Part shown: piece after piece, positions 8,374 to 16,857 of the stretch
How positions within the stretch are numbered: position 1 is the first letter of the stretch
Layout of the letters: each line of letters starts with the position of its first letter
NCBI GenBank assembly: GCA_947455205.1
Contig: CANGNF010000007.1
Span: forward strand, 62,001 to 126,000
Reading direction: 5' to 3'
Length of the DNA: 64,000 bases
Source: Acetobacteraceae bacterium
GTDB lineage: Bacteria; Pseudomonadota; Alphaproteobacteria; Acetobacterales; Acetobacteraceae
The notes under the pieces: generated by a model
Told to the model about the DNA's origin: nothing
The model's database searches: none
Seen by the model: the letters and a program-made list of their open reading frames with translations, nothing else
Position numbers and translations under genes: made by a program

Positions 8374-9353
8374 GCGGGTACTCCGGTGGCTTGGGCAGCG
8401 AAGCGTTCGCTGAAATCGAAGTGGCAGGCGACCTGTTGGCCGTCGGCGGTAGCGGGGCGCAGCAGCGGCGCCTCGGCGGCGCAGCGGGCCTCGGCAAAGG
8501 GGCAGCGGGTGCGGAAGGCGCAGCCGGAGGGCGGGCTGACCGGGCTGGGGAGTTCCCCCTGCAGCACCACGCGTTGGCGGGTGCGGGCCAGGGCCGGGTT
8601 GGCCACCGGCGCGGCCGAGAGCAGCGCATGGGTATAGGGATGCGCCGGGCGGGCCAGCACATCCGCGGCGCGGCCCTGTTCCACCACGCGGCCCAGGTAC
8701 ATCACCATCAGCCGGTCGGCGACGTTCTCCACCACCGAAAGGTCGTGCGAGATGAACAGGTAGCCGACGCCGAGCCGGTCCTGGATATCCTTCAGCAGGT
8801 TGACCACCTGGGCGCGGACCGAGACGTCCAGCGCCGAGACCGGCTCATCGCAGATGACCAGCTTGGGCGAGAGCGCCAAGGCGCGGGCGATGCCGATGCG
8901 CTGGCGCTGGCCGCCGCTGAACTCATGCGGGTAGCGGTCGGCGGCATCCTTCGGCAGGCTCACCTGGGCCAGCAGCTCGGCTACGCGGTCGGCAATGTCT
9001 CGGCGTGACCACCCTGCGACGGAGAGCGGCTGGCCGACCAGGGAGCCGACGCGGCGGCGCGGGTTCAGCGAACTGACGGGGTCCTGGAACACCATCTGCA
9101 CTTTGGGCCGCACCTGCTTCAGCGCGGTGCCTTCCAGCCGGGTGATGTACTGGCCTTCCAGCAGCAGCTCGCCTTCCGCTATCGGCACCAGGCGCATGAT
9201 GGCGCGGCCGAGGGTGGATTTGCCGCAGCCGGATTCCCCCACCAGGCCGAGCGTCTCGCCGGCGTCGATCTCCAGGCTGACGCCGGCCACCGCGCGCAGC
9301 AGCCCGCGCGGCGTGGCGAAGTGGACGCCGATGTCACGCGCCTGCAGCAGCAT
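8370..9353 (-). CDS. Dipeptide/oligopeptide-type ABC transporter ATP-binding protein (second ATPase)
   Basis: Second of two ATPases powering a class 5 peptide-type importer; cytosolic face of the membrane. 327 residues. Walker A GESGCGKST is at 39-47, followed by signature SGGQRQRIGIARAL and Walker B VICDEPVSALD. The C-terminal oligopeptide/dipeptide domain with Cys-rich AFRTRCPFAEARC is typical of OppF/DppF. Open frame extends upstream to 9464, but the sequence before MLLQARDIG is the neighbouring ATPase in another frame; the ATG at 9353 gives the family N-terminus and overlaps the previous gene by 20 bases. Confidence 0.93.
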   Translation of the reverse strand: MLLQARDIGVHFATPRGLLRAVAGVSLEIDAGETLGLVGESGCGKSTLGRAIMRLVPIAEGELLLEGQYITRLEGTALKQVRPKVQMVFQDPVSSLNPRRRVGSLVGQPLSVAGWSRRDIADRVAELLAQVSLPKDAADRYPHEFSGGQRQRIGIARALALSPKLVICDEPVSALDVSVRAQVVNLLKDIQDRLGVGYLFISHDLSVVENVADRLMVMYLGRVVEQGRAADVLARPAHPYTHALLSAAPVANPALARTRQRVVLQGELPSPVSPPSGCAFRTRCPFAEARCAAEAPLLRPATADGQQVACHFDFSERFAAQATGVPA

Positions 9354-10329
9354 CGGCGGGCATCCCTTGGGCGGCGAAGCAGGCGGCGAGGTGGTTGGGC
9401 GCCAGCGTTGCCAGCGGTGGCTGCGCGGCGCAGGCAGCGAAGGCCAGCGGGCAGCGCGGCGCAAAGGCGCAGCCGGCCGGCAGCTCCGCCAGGGAGGGCA
9501 CGCTGCCGGGAATATCGGCCAGGCGGGTATGGCGGCCGGCGGTGCCGCCGGATGGCGTGGCGCCCAGCAGGCCGCGCGTGTACGGGTGCAGCGGCGCGGC
9601 GAAGATGGCGTCCACCGGGCCTTGCTCCACCACGCGGCCGGCGTACATCACCGCGACCTCGTCGGCCATTTCCGCGACCACGCCCAGGTCATGGGTGATC
9701 AGCAGCAGCGCCATGCCGGTTTCCGCCTGCAGGCGCTTCAGCAGCTCCAGGATCTGCGCCTGCACCGTGACGTCCAGCGCGGTGGTGGGTTCGTCCGCCA
9801 CCAGCACGGCGGGGCGGCAGGCGATGGCGATGGCGATCATCACCCGCTGGCACATGCCGCCGGAGAGGCGGTGCGGGTATTCGTCCAGGCGCGCTTCCGC
9901 GTCGCTGATGCCAACCAGCGCGAGCAATTCCGCGGCGCGCATGCGGGCGGCGCGGCCTGTCAGGCCCTCGTGCCGGCGCAGTACTTCCATGATCTGGTCG
10001 CCCACCGTGACCACCGGGTTCAGCGAGGACATCGGGTCCTGGAAGATCATCGAGACCGCCTTGCCGCGCACGCCGAGCATGCGGCGTTCCGGCAGCGCGG
10101 CCAGGTCGGTGTCGCCCAGCATCACCTGTCCCGCGATGATGCGCGCCGGCGGTTCCGGCAGCAGGCGCATGATGGCCAGCGCGGTCATGGATTTGCCGCA
10201 GCCGCTCTCCCCCACCAGCGCCAGGGTGCGGCCGGGCTGCACGGAGAGCGACACTTCGGACAACGCCGGCAGCACGCCACCGCGGGTGAACAGCGAGACC
10301 GAGAGTCCGCGGACGTCGAGGCCCGCCAT
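9334..10329 (-). CDS. Dipeptide/oligopeptide-type ABC transporter ATP-binding protein (first ATPase)
   Basis: First ATPase of the peptide-type importer (OppD/DppD class). 331 residues. Walker A GESGCGKSM is at about 40-48, signature LSGGMCQRVMIAIA, Walker B VLVADEPTTALD, and the oligopeptide/dipeptide C-terminal domain with CAFAPRCPLAFAAC. The ATG overlaps the stop of the upstream permease gene by one base. The signature has Met-Cys where most members have Gln-Gln, a mild oddity. Substrate unknown; in such clusters these importers also carry opines, small organics or nickel complexes, so peptide is not certain. Confidence 0.93.
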   Translation of the reverse strand: MAGLDVRGLSVSLFTRGGVLPALSEVSLSVQPGRTLALVGESGCGKSMTALAIMRLLPEPPARIIAGQVMLGDTDLAALPERRMLGVRGKAVSMIFQDPMSSLNPVVTVGDQIMEVLRRHEGLTGRAARMRAAELLALVGISDAEARLDEYPHRLSGGMCQRVMIAIAIACRPAVLVADEPTTALDVTVQAQILELLKRLQAETGMALLLITHDLGVVAEMADEVAVMYAGRVVEQGPVDAIFAAPLHPYTRGLLGATPSGGTAGRHTRLADIPGSVPSLAELPAGCAFAPRCPLAFAACAAQPPLATLAPNHLAACFAAQGMPADAAAGA

Positions 10330-11174
10330 CAGCGGTTCCTCAGCTTCGGGTTCAGCGCGTCGTTCAACCCGTCGCCGATCAGGTTCAGCGCCAGCACCAT
10401 CAGCATGATGGCGACGCCCGGCACCGCGGAGATGTACCAGGAGGAGCGGATCAGCGTGCGGCCTTCCCCCACCAAGCGGCCCCAGCTGGCCACCTGGGGG
10501 TCGCCCAGGCCGAGGAAGGAGACCGCGCTCTCGAACAGGATCGCCGAGGCGACGGCCAGCGAGGACAGCACGATGACCGGCGGCAGCGCGTTGGGCAGCA
10601 CCTCGGCCAGCACGATGCGCCAGTCCGGCATGCCCATGGCGCGGCAGGCCTGGACGAATTCGCGGTCGCGCAGCGTCAGGAACTCGGCGCGGGTGAGGCG
10701 GGCGATGCCGGTCCAGCTGACCACGCCGACCGCGATGGTGATGTTCTGCACCGTGCCGCCGAGGATGGAGACGATGGTGAGCACGAAGACCAGCCCCGGC
10801 ACCACCTGGAACATTTCCGTCAGCCGCATCAGCAACTCATCCACCCAGCCGCCGAACCAGGCCGCCGTGGCGCCGATGGTGACGCCGATCAGCGTCGCGG
10901 TCAGGCTGGCGAACAACCCGATCAGCAGCGTGGCGCGGGCGCCATGGGCGATGATGGCGGCGATGTTGCGACCGATACTGTCGGTGCCCAACGGGAAGCG
11001 CGGGTCCTGCAGCGGCCACAGCTCCGCCGGGCCGACGATGCGCAGCGGATTGCGCGGGTAGAGGGTCGGCGCTGCCAAGGCGAGTGCAATGACCGCGATG
11101 AGGATGATGAGCCCGAGCAGCGCCGCGCGATTGCGGGCGAAGCGGCGGAACAGGCCAGGGGTCGCGACCGCCAT
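10329..11174 (-). CDS. Dipeptide-type ABC transporter permease (DppC class)
   Basis: Inner-membrane permease of the same importer. 281 residues with an N-terminal arginine-rich cytosolic stretch, a first membrane helix (AALLGLIILIAVIALALA), the N-terminal OppC-type segment, and then the binding-protein-dependent transport domain with about five further helices. The EAA-loop region (RAMGMPDWRIVLAEVLPNALPP) that contacts the ATPase is clear. Two bases separate it from the upstream permease and it overlaps the downstream ATPase by one base. Confidence 0.93.
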   Translation of the reverse strand: MAVATPGLFRRFARNRAALLGLIILIAVIALALAAPTLYPRNPLRIVGPAELWPLQDPRFPLGTDSIGRNIAAIIAHGARATLLIGLFASLTATLIGVTIGATAAWFGGWVDELLMRLTEMFQVVPGLVFVLTIVSILGGTVQNITIAVGVVSWTGIARLTRAEFLTLRDREFVQACRAMGMPDWRIVLAEVLPNALPPVIVLSSLAVASAILFESAVSFLGLGDPQVASWGRLVGEGRTLIRSSWYISAVPGVAIMLMVLALNLIGDGLNDALNPKLRNR

Positions 11175-11176
11175 GC

Positions 11177-12148
11177 TCAGCGCGCCCGGATCCGCGGGTC
11201 CAGCCTGAGATAGGCCAGGTCCACCGCGATGTTGACGAGGATGACGACGACCGAGCTGAACACCAGCACGCCAAGCACCACGGGGTAGTTGCGGCTGGAA
11301 ACACTGTCCAGCATCACGCTGCCCAGGCCGGGCCAGCTGAACACCGTCTCCACCACGATGCTGCCGCCCAGCACCGTGCCGAACTGCAGGCCGAACAGCG
11401 TGACGATGGGCAACAGCGCGTTGCGCAGCCCATGCGCCAGCACCACGCGCCAGCGCCCCAGCCCCTTGGCGCGGGCGGTGCGGATGAAGTCGAGGCTCAG
11501 CACCTCCAGCATCGCCGCGCGCATCACGCGGGCATAGACGGCGGCGTAGAACAGGCCCAGCGCCATGGCCGGCAGCGCCAGGTGGTGCAGCACGTCCAGC
11601 ACGGTCGCCACCACGCCCTGGTTGCTGGCGGTGATGCTCATCATGCCGCCGACCGGCACCCAGCCCAGCTTCACCGCGAACAGCACCGTCAGCATGATGC
11701 CGAGCCAGAAGCTGGGCGCGGCGAAGAACAGCACGGCCAGGAAGGACAGCAGGTTGTCCCAGATGGTGTTGACCTTCACCGCCGCGACCACGCCGGCTGT
11801 CACGCCCAGCAGCAGCGCGATCAGCAGGCTGGCCAGCATCAGCACCAGCGTGGCCGGCAGGCTGGCCATGATCACCGCCAGCACCGGCATGTTCTGCCGA
11901 TAGCTGAAGCCAAAATCCAGCCGTGCGACCGACCAGATGTACTTCAGCAACTGCAGCCAGACCGGCTGGTCCATGCCGTAGGTGACACGCAGCTGCTCCA
12001 GCATCGCGGGGTCGCTGACCTGGCTCTCGGCGCTCATGACATCCAGGAATGACCCGGGCGCCGCCTGGATCAGCAGGAAGTTCATGATGATGACGCCGAG
12101 GATCAGCGGCACGCCCTGCAGCAACCGCCGGCGCAGCAGCCGCAGCAT
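11177..12148 (-). CDS. Dipeptide-type ABC transporter permease (DppB class)
   Basis: First inner-membrane permease of the importer. 323 residues, about six membrane helices. The N-terminal DppB hallmark (RRLLQGVPLILGVIIMNFLL) and the EAA loop (RTARAKGLGRWRVVLAHGLR) are visible, followed by the GGSIVVETVFSWPGLG motif typical of DppB/OppB. It starts five bases after the stop of the binding-protein gene, so the order binding protein, B, C, D, F is the classical one for this transporter class. Confidence 0.94.
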   Translation of the reverse strand: MLRLLRRRLLQGVPLILGVIIMNFLLIQAAPGSFLDVMSAESQVSDPAMLEQLRVTYGMDQPVWLQLLKYIWSVARLDFGFSYRQNMPVLAVIMASLPATLVLMLASLLIALLLGVTAGVVAAVKVNTIWDNLLSFLAVLFFAAPSFWLGIMLTVLFAVKLGWVPVGGMMSITASNQGVVATVLDVLHHLALPAMALGLFYAAVYARVMRAAMLEVLSLDFIRTARAKGLGRWRVVLAHGLRNALLPIVTLFGLQFGTVLGGSIVVETVFSWPGLGSVMLDSVSSRNYPVVLGVLVFSSVVVILVNIAVDLAYLRLDPRIRAR

Positions 12149-12152
12149 CGGC

Positions 12153-13751
12153 TCAGCGGTCCAGCCAGAGGTCGGCCCAGCCCTCGCCCATCCAGTTGGA
12201 ACCGGTGGAGATGTTCCGTACGTCGCTGCGCGCCACGGTCAGGCTGTCGAACTCGACCAGCGGCAGGAAGGGCACCTCGGTCGCCGCCTGGCGCCCGAAT
12301 TCATGTGCCAGGGCGGTGCGCTTCACCGGGTCGGTCTCCACCGTCAGGCGGCCGACCAGGTCGTCCATCGCCGGGGTGTGGAAGCCGTTGGCATTGCGGA
12401 AGGCGACGCCCTTGGCGATGCCGTCGCTGACGTAGTACTGGCTGATGACAGGCACCGCCTCGATCGGCGCGGTGTAGTTGGACAGCGCGATGTCGTAGTC
12501 GTAGTCGGTGTAGATGCGCTTCAGCGAGGTCGGCCGGTCCGGCACGCTGAGGTTGACGGTGATGTCCACATCCTCCAGCCCCTGCTGCACGATCTGGCCG
12601 ATCTTGCCGTTCTCCTCAAACCAGCCGGCGGCGAGCAGGTTGACGCTGAAGCGACCGTTGCGGCCCTTGCGCAGCCCGGCCGCGTCCAGCATCTGCGCCG
12701 CCTTGGCGGGGTTGAAGTCGTATTTCGGCACGTCCGCGGTGTGGAACAGCTTGTTGGCCGAGAGGATCGGGTTCAGCCCCGGGCGGCCGCGCTTGAAGAA
12801 CACCGTATCCACCACGAGCTGGCGGTCGATGGCGTGCATCAGCGCCTGGCGCACCACGCGCTTGTCGAACGGCGCCTTGCGGGTGTTGAACTCGATGGTG
12901 GAGCACCAAGCGCTGCTCTCGTAGCCCTTGCTGTCGGCGACGAAGCGGTTGCTGCGCACCAGGCGGTCCACTTCCGGCATCGGCACCGGGTTGAAGCAGC
13001 CGAGGTCGAGCGCATTGCTCTCGAACGCCGCGAGCCGCGAGGCCGGGTCGCGCCACCAGCGGATGAACAGGCGGTCCAGGTAGGGCTGGTTGTTCATCCA
13101 GTAATTGTCGTTGCGGACGTACTCGACATGGCTGCCGCGCACCCATTCCTTGTACTTCCACGGGCCGGTGCCGATCGGGGTGTTGTTGATCGGGTTGGTG
13201 ACGATGTTCCCCGTCTCATAGATGTGCTTGGGGATCACCAGCCCGCCCTGGCCGGCCAGCACCGAGCGGAAGAAGAACTCCGGCACCGGGCGGTCGAACT
13301 CGAACCGCACCGTGTGGCTGTCCAGCGCCTTGGTCGCGGTCAGGGCGTTGAGCGCAACGCCGACCGACAGCGGCTTCCAGTACTGCATCGCCGAGAACAC
13401 CACGTCGTCGGCCGTGAAGTTCTTGCCGTCGTGCCAGGTGACGCCGCGGCGCAGGTGCACGGTGTAGCTGCGGAAGTCACCGGCGGCCTCGACCCGCTCG
13501 GCCAGCAGGGGCTGCCAGTTCAGCTGCTGGTCCAGCGCCAGCAGGCGCTCCAGCGGCTTGGTGGAGGTGAAGAACGGCGAGGTGCCGCCACCCGGCGGCA
13601 CGAACAGCGCCTGCGGCTCGAACCCGCCCCAGGTGGCGACCAACGTGCCGCCGCGCTTCGGCGTCGCCTGGGCGCGAGCGAAGCCGGGCAGGCCAGCGAC
13701 AAGGGCGGCGGCGGAGCCACCGGCCAGGATACTGCGACGCGAAAGCGGCAT
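12153..13751 (-). CDS. ABC transporter substrate-binding protein, family 5 (dipeptide/nickel type), Tat signal
   Basis: Periplasmic receptor of the peptide-type importer. 532 residues from the ATG at 13751; upstream open frame is a shadow of the thioesterase. The N-terminus MPLSRRSILAGGSAAALVAG is a twin-arginine type signal ending near ARA-QATPK. The SBP_bac_5 fold is shown by the start GGTLVATWGGFEPQAL, RRGVTWHDGKNFTADDVVFS, and FNTRKAPFDKRVVRQALMHA. A good AGGAGAG ribosome-binding site precedes the start. First gene of the transport operon that runs on to the acyl-CoA synthetase and SDR. Ligand not predictable from sequence alone. Confidence 0.94.
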   Translation of the reverse strand: MPLSRRSILAGGSAAALVAGLPGFARAQATPKRGGTLVATWGGFEPQALFVPPGGGTSPFFTSTKPLERLLALDQQLNWQPLLAERVEAAGDFRSYTVHLRRGVTWHDGKNFTADDVVFSAMQYWKPLSVGVALNALTATKALDSHTVRFEFDRPVPEFFFRSVLAGQGGLVIPKHIYETGNIVTNPINNTPIGTGPWKYKEWVRGSHVEYVRNDNYWMNNQPYLDRLFIRWWRDPASRLAAFESNALDLGCFNPVPMPEVDRLVRSNRFVADSKGYESSAWCSTIEFNTRKAPFDKRVVRQALMHAIDRQLVVDTVFFKRGRPGLNPILSANKLFHTADVPKYDFNPAKAAQMLDAAGLRKGRNGRFSVNLLAAGWFEENGKIGQIVQQGLEDVDITVNLSVPDRPTSLKRIYTDYDYDIALSNYTAPIEAVPVISQYYVSDGIAKGVAFRNANGFHTPAMDDLVGRLTVETDPVKRTALAHEFGRQAATEVPFLPLVEFDSLTVARSDVRNISTGSNWMGEGWADLWLDR

Positions 13752-13795
13752 GCTGCTCTCCTGTTCGACGGCGACCTGGCCATTTTGGCCCGTGC

Positions 13796-14221
13796 CTATT
13801 TCTCGCTGGTCAGTGTGGAGTAGGTGGCGCGGCCGATGGCCAGCAGGTTGCCGCGCTCGTCGTAGAGATCCACGTCCGAGACGCCGATGCTGCGGCCGTT
13901 GCGGCGCACCTTCGCCACCGCGGTGATGGCGGTGTTGATGGCCGGGCGGAAGTAGTCCACGCGGAAGTTCACCGTGGGCAGGCCGCGGCCCACCAGCATG
14001 ATCAGCGCATAGTCGCCCACCGTGTCGATGATCGCGGCCATCGGCCCGCCATGCCACTGCCCGGTGCCGGCGCCGCGCTCGAATTCCGGGCGCATCGGGC
14101 AGCGCATCGTCACCTCGCCCTTCGCCACATCCGTGCTCACAACCGTGAGGCCGGAGAAGGCGATGAAGGGCGAGGCGTCCAGCGAGGCCTGCAGCTGCTC
14201 GGGCGTCAGCGGCTCGCTCAT
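13796..14221 (-). CDS. PaaI-type hotdog thioesterase
   Basis: Probable acyl-CoA thioesterase of the hotdog fold (4HBT/PaaI family). 141 residues, normal length. The conserved core QWHGGPMAAIIDTVGDYAL has the His-Gly-Gly turn and the acidic residue of the active-site helix; FRVDYFRPAI is the following strand pair. It starts with ATGA overlap at 14218-14221 with the oxidoreductase stop, so the two are translated together. The family often clears stalled aromatic or short acyl-CoA thioesters in breakdown pathways, which fits this neighbourhood, but the substrate is unknown. Confidence 0.88.
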   Translation of the reverse strand: MSEPLTPEQLQASLDASPFIAFSGLTVVSTDVAKGEVTMRCPMRPEFERGAGTGQWHGGPMAAIIDTVGDYALIMLVGRGLPTVNFRVDYFRPAINTAITAVAKVRRNGRSIGVSDVDLYDERGNLLAIGRATYSTLTSEK

Positions 14222-15231
14222 GGCGTGACGATGACCTTGCCGACCACGCCGCGGTTTTCCAGCCTGGCCATGGCGTCCATGCCGCGGTCCAGCGTCCAGC
14301 TGCTGTCCACCAGCGCCTTCAGCTTGCCGGCCTGCACCAGGTCCAGCAGGGAGCCGATGTCTTCCTTGGCCCAGCCATTGCTGCCACGCAGCTGCAGCTC
14401 GAAGGTCCAGATGTAGCGGATATCCTCGGGCGGGTTGTAGCCGGCCGTCGCGCCGCAGGTCAGCAGTCGGCCGCCCAGCTTCAGGCAGCGCAGCGACTTC
14501 ACCCAGGTATCGCCGCCGGTGAAGTTCACCACCACGTCGACGCCGCCGGAGTTGCTGCCGGCGCGGCGCGTCGGCTTGCCGAAGCGCTGCTGCACATCCT
14601 TCATGAAGTCCACTTCGGTGTAGAGCACCGTGTGGTCGGCGCCCAACGCCATCAGCTTCTCGGCCTTCTCCGGCGTGCCGGCGCAGGCGATGACCTCGGC
14701 GCCCGCCAGCTTGGCCAGCTGCACGCAGCAGACGCCGACGCCGCCGGAGGCGCCCAGGATCAGCACGCGCTCGCCGGCCTGCACCTGGCCGATGCGCGTC
14801 ATCATCCGCAGCGCGGTGCCATAGGCGCAGGGCAGCGCGGCGGCTTGTTCAAAGGTGACGCTGTCCGGCAGCGCGATCAGCTGGTGGTCCTTCACCTTGC
14901 ACAGCTCGGCCAGGCCGCCATGCATGGTTTCGCCCATCAGCCCGCCTTCGACGCGGTTGATCGGGTCCACCACCACGCGCTGGCCCACCTGCCAGCCTTC
15001 CACGCCCGGGCCGATGCTGGCGATCTCGCCGGCGATGTCGAGGCCCATGATGACGGGGAAGGGGATCTTGATGCCGGGCATGCCACGGCGGGTGAAGACG
15101 TCGTGGTAGTTCAGCGACGTCGCGCGCACGCGGACGATGACATCGCCCGGGCCGGCGACGGGATCGGGGAAATCGTTCTCGAGCGCCAGCTTGTCGAGGC
15201 CGCCATGCTCGCGGATGACCAGGGCACGCAT
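14218..15231 (-). CDS. Zinc-type/quinone-type alcohol dehydrogenase (MDR superfamily)
   Basis: NAD(P)H-dependent medium-chain reductase/dehydrogenase. 337 residues from the ATG at 15231, preceded by GGGAGAGAAG; the ATG at 15258 would add nine unconserved residues. GroES-like domain at the N-terminus (LNYHDVFTRRGMPGIK and LDIAGEIASIGPGVEGW), Rossmann domain with ILGASGGVGVCCVQLAK. The loop with structural-zinc cysteines is absent, and the residues at the catalytic-zinc positions look more like quinone oxidoreductases. Upstream gap 15232-15382 holds no gene I can support, only GC-rich sequence. Confidence 0.88.
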   Translation of the reverse strand: MRALVIREHGGLDKLALENDFPDPVAGPGDVIVRVRATSLNYHDVFTRRGMPGIKIPFPVIMGLDIAGEIASIGPGVEGWQVGQRVVVDPINRVEGGLMGETMHGGLAELCKVKDHQLIALPDSVTFEQAAALPCAYGTALRMMTRIGQVQAGERVLILGASGGVGVCCVQLAKLAGAEVIACAGTPEKAEKLMALGADHTVLYTEVDFMKDVQQRFGKPTRRAGSNSGGVDVVVNFTGGDTWVKSLRCLKLGGRLLTCGATAGYNPPEDIRYIWTFELQLRGSNGWAKEDIGSLLDLVQAGKLKALVDSSWTLDRGMDAMARLENRGVVGKVIVTP

Positions 15232-15382
15232 GATGTCTTCTCTCCCGGCAACTGCCACCGGGATTGCGCACCGTCAGGGGCGGGGGCGTCAATACCCTGA
15301 ATGCGCGCCGGCGCGGGCGCCGGGACGGCGTTGCAACCCCGGGCGCCATCGGCTGCGCGGTTTGGCGGCAGAAGCGGGTGGG

Positions 15383-15796
15383 CTACATCTCGATGACGAG
15401 GTAGTCGTCCTCCACCGAGACCGGGAAGATTTCGGCGTTGAGGGCCTGCCCGGCCAGGCCAGCGCCGGCTTCGACCGAAACGACGTAGCGGCGCACCCGG
15501 GTGTTCGCGGGGTCGCACCAGCCCTGGCCGGTGCGGATGTCGAAGTCCCAGCCATGCCACGGGCAGCGCACCATCTCGCCCTGGCGATCCAGCCGGTAGG
15601 TGCCAGGCCGCTCCGCCACCGCCATGCCGACGCGGCGGCCGCCGCAGAGCGAGGCGCCCTCGTGCGGGCAACGGTCGTGCAGGGCGAAGTATTCGCCGCC
15701 CAGGTTGAACAGCGCGACCGGGCGGCCCTTGACCACCACGCGCAGCGCGCCCTCGGGCGGTACCTCCGACACGCGGGCGACGACATGGCGGCTCAT
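15383..15796 (-). CDS. Stand-alone Rieske [2Fe-2S] protein
   Basis: Ferredoxin-like Rieske protein of 137 residues. Cluster ligands are Cys43/His45 in RCPHEGASL and Cys78/His81 in RCPWHGWDFD. No oxygenase alpha-subunit domain follows, so it is either an electron carrier or a small regulatory/redox partner. I start at the ATG at 15796, which overlaps the upstream amidohydrolase stop as ATGA; the long open frame further upstream is a shadow of that gene. It is the last gene of a unit with two amidohydrolases, implying it works with them or with a partner oxygenase elsewhere. Confidence 0.9.
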   Translation of the reverse strand: MSRHVVARVSEVPPEGALRVVVKGRPVALFNLGGEYFALHDRCPHEGASLCGGRRVGMAVAERPGTYRLDRQGEMVRCPWHGWDFDIRTGQGWCDPANTRVRRYVVSVEAGAGLAGQALNAEIFPVSVEDDYLVIEM

Positions 15797-16857
15797 GGCA
15801 GCCGGTACAGGGCGCGGGCGTTGGCGCTGAACACCCTCTCCCGCTGCGCCGCCGTCAGCGGGCAGCGGAAGGCGTAGCGCGGGTCGTCGAAGTCCCAGTG
15901 CGGGTAGTCGGTGGAGAACATGATGCGATCCCAGCCGATCCAGCCGCTGATCTCGGCCAGGTCCTCGGCGCGGTCGGGTTCCTCGATCGGTTGGGTGGTG
16001 TACCAGACCTGTTCGCGCACGTAGTCGCTGGGCGGGCGGGTCAACAAGGGCACCTCGCCGCGCATGCGCTGCCAGGCCTGGTCCATGCGCCAGCACAGCG
16101 CCGGCGCCCAGGTGAAGCCGCCCTCGATCAGCACCACCTTCAGCGCCGGCAGCGCGGCCAGGGCGCCGTCCAGCACCAGGCTGGCGACCACGGCCTGCAT
16201 GCCCGGCATGTTGGAATGGTGTTCCTGCAGGTAGTAGGTCAGGTGCCCGGCACCGGTGGAAGGGTGGCCCGGCACGCCCGAGACATGGAAGCCCACGGGC
16301 AGGCCGTGATGCGCGGCGCATTCCAGGATGCGGCGGTAGCGGCGCCGGCCCGGCGGCTCGCCGGCGCGCGGGGTGAAGTTGACCTGAACGAAGCCGCCCT
16401 TGCGCACGCAGCGCTCGATCTCGGCCACGGCGGCGTCGGGGTCTTCCTGCGGGATCATGATGCCGCCATGCAGGCGCGGCTCCGGCGCCACGAAGCGGGC
16501 GTGCTGCCAGTCATTCGCCGCGGCGCAGACGGCGGCGGCGTAGTCCAGGTTGCGCTCGTCGCAGCCGGCCGGGCGCAGCGACATCAGGATGCCGTGGTCG
16601 ATGTTGTGCGCGTCCAGGTGGTGCGCGCGCATGAAGTCGAGGTCGGAGCCCGGTGGCCCGCCATTGGGCGGCCAGGAATCGGCGCGGGCAACGCCGGGGT
16701 TGAAGCGCGGGTGCTGCAGGGCGAAGGCCAGGCCCTGGTGGTTCAGCGGGCCGAAGTCGCGCAGGTGGTCGGCCCAGCGCCGGGGCATGAAGGGCAGCAG
16801 CTCGGCATCGCTGGCCATGTTGGGGTGGATGTCGCAATCCACGATGCCCTGGCTCAT
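15793..16857 (-). CDS. PF04909-type amidohydrolase (TIM barrel), copy A
   Basis: Metal-dependent hydrolase or non-oxidative decarboxylase of the amidohydrolase_2 family (the family of ACMSD, gamma-resorcylate decarboxylase and related enzymes). 354 residues. The metal-binding start VDCDIHPNM replaces the usual D-x-H-x-H with D-x-H-x-N. Other landmarks are GFHVSGVPGHPS, VLIEGGFTWAP and the terminal FSTDYPHWDFD, whose Asp is the usual catalytic acid. Clearly paralogous to the next gene upstream; the two overlap by ATGA at 16854-16857. The exact reaction is unknown. Confidence 0.9.
   Translation of the reverse strand: MSQGIVDCDIHPNMASDAELLPFMPRRWADHLRDFGPLNHQGLAFALQHPRFNPGVARADSWPPNGGPPGSDLDFMRAHHLDAHNIDHGILMSLRPAGCDERNLDYAAAVCAAANDWQHARFVAPEPRLHGGIMIPQEDPDAAVAEIERCVRKGGFVQVNFTPRAGEPPGRRRYRRILECAAHHGLPVGFHVSGVPGHPSTGAGHLTYYLQEHHSNMPGMQAVVASLVLDGALAALPALKVVLIEGGFTWAPALCWRMDQAWQRMRGEVPLLTRPPSDYVREQVWYTTQPIEEPDRAEDLAEISGWIGWDRIMFSTDYPHWDFDDPRYAFRCPLTAAQRERVFSANARALYRLP

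Noticed and set aside
15232-15382. GC-rich near-inverted repeat (GGCGCCGGG and CCCGGGCGCC) as a terminator
   Set aside because: The arms need a bulge, the loop is long, there is no T-tract, and such repeats arise easily at this base composition.
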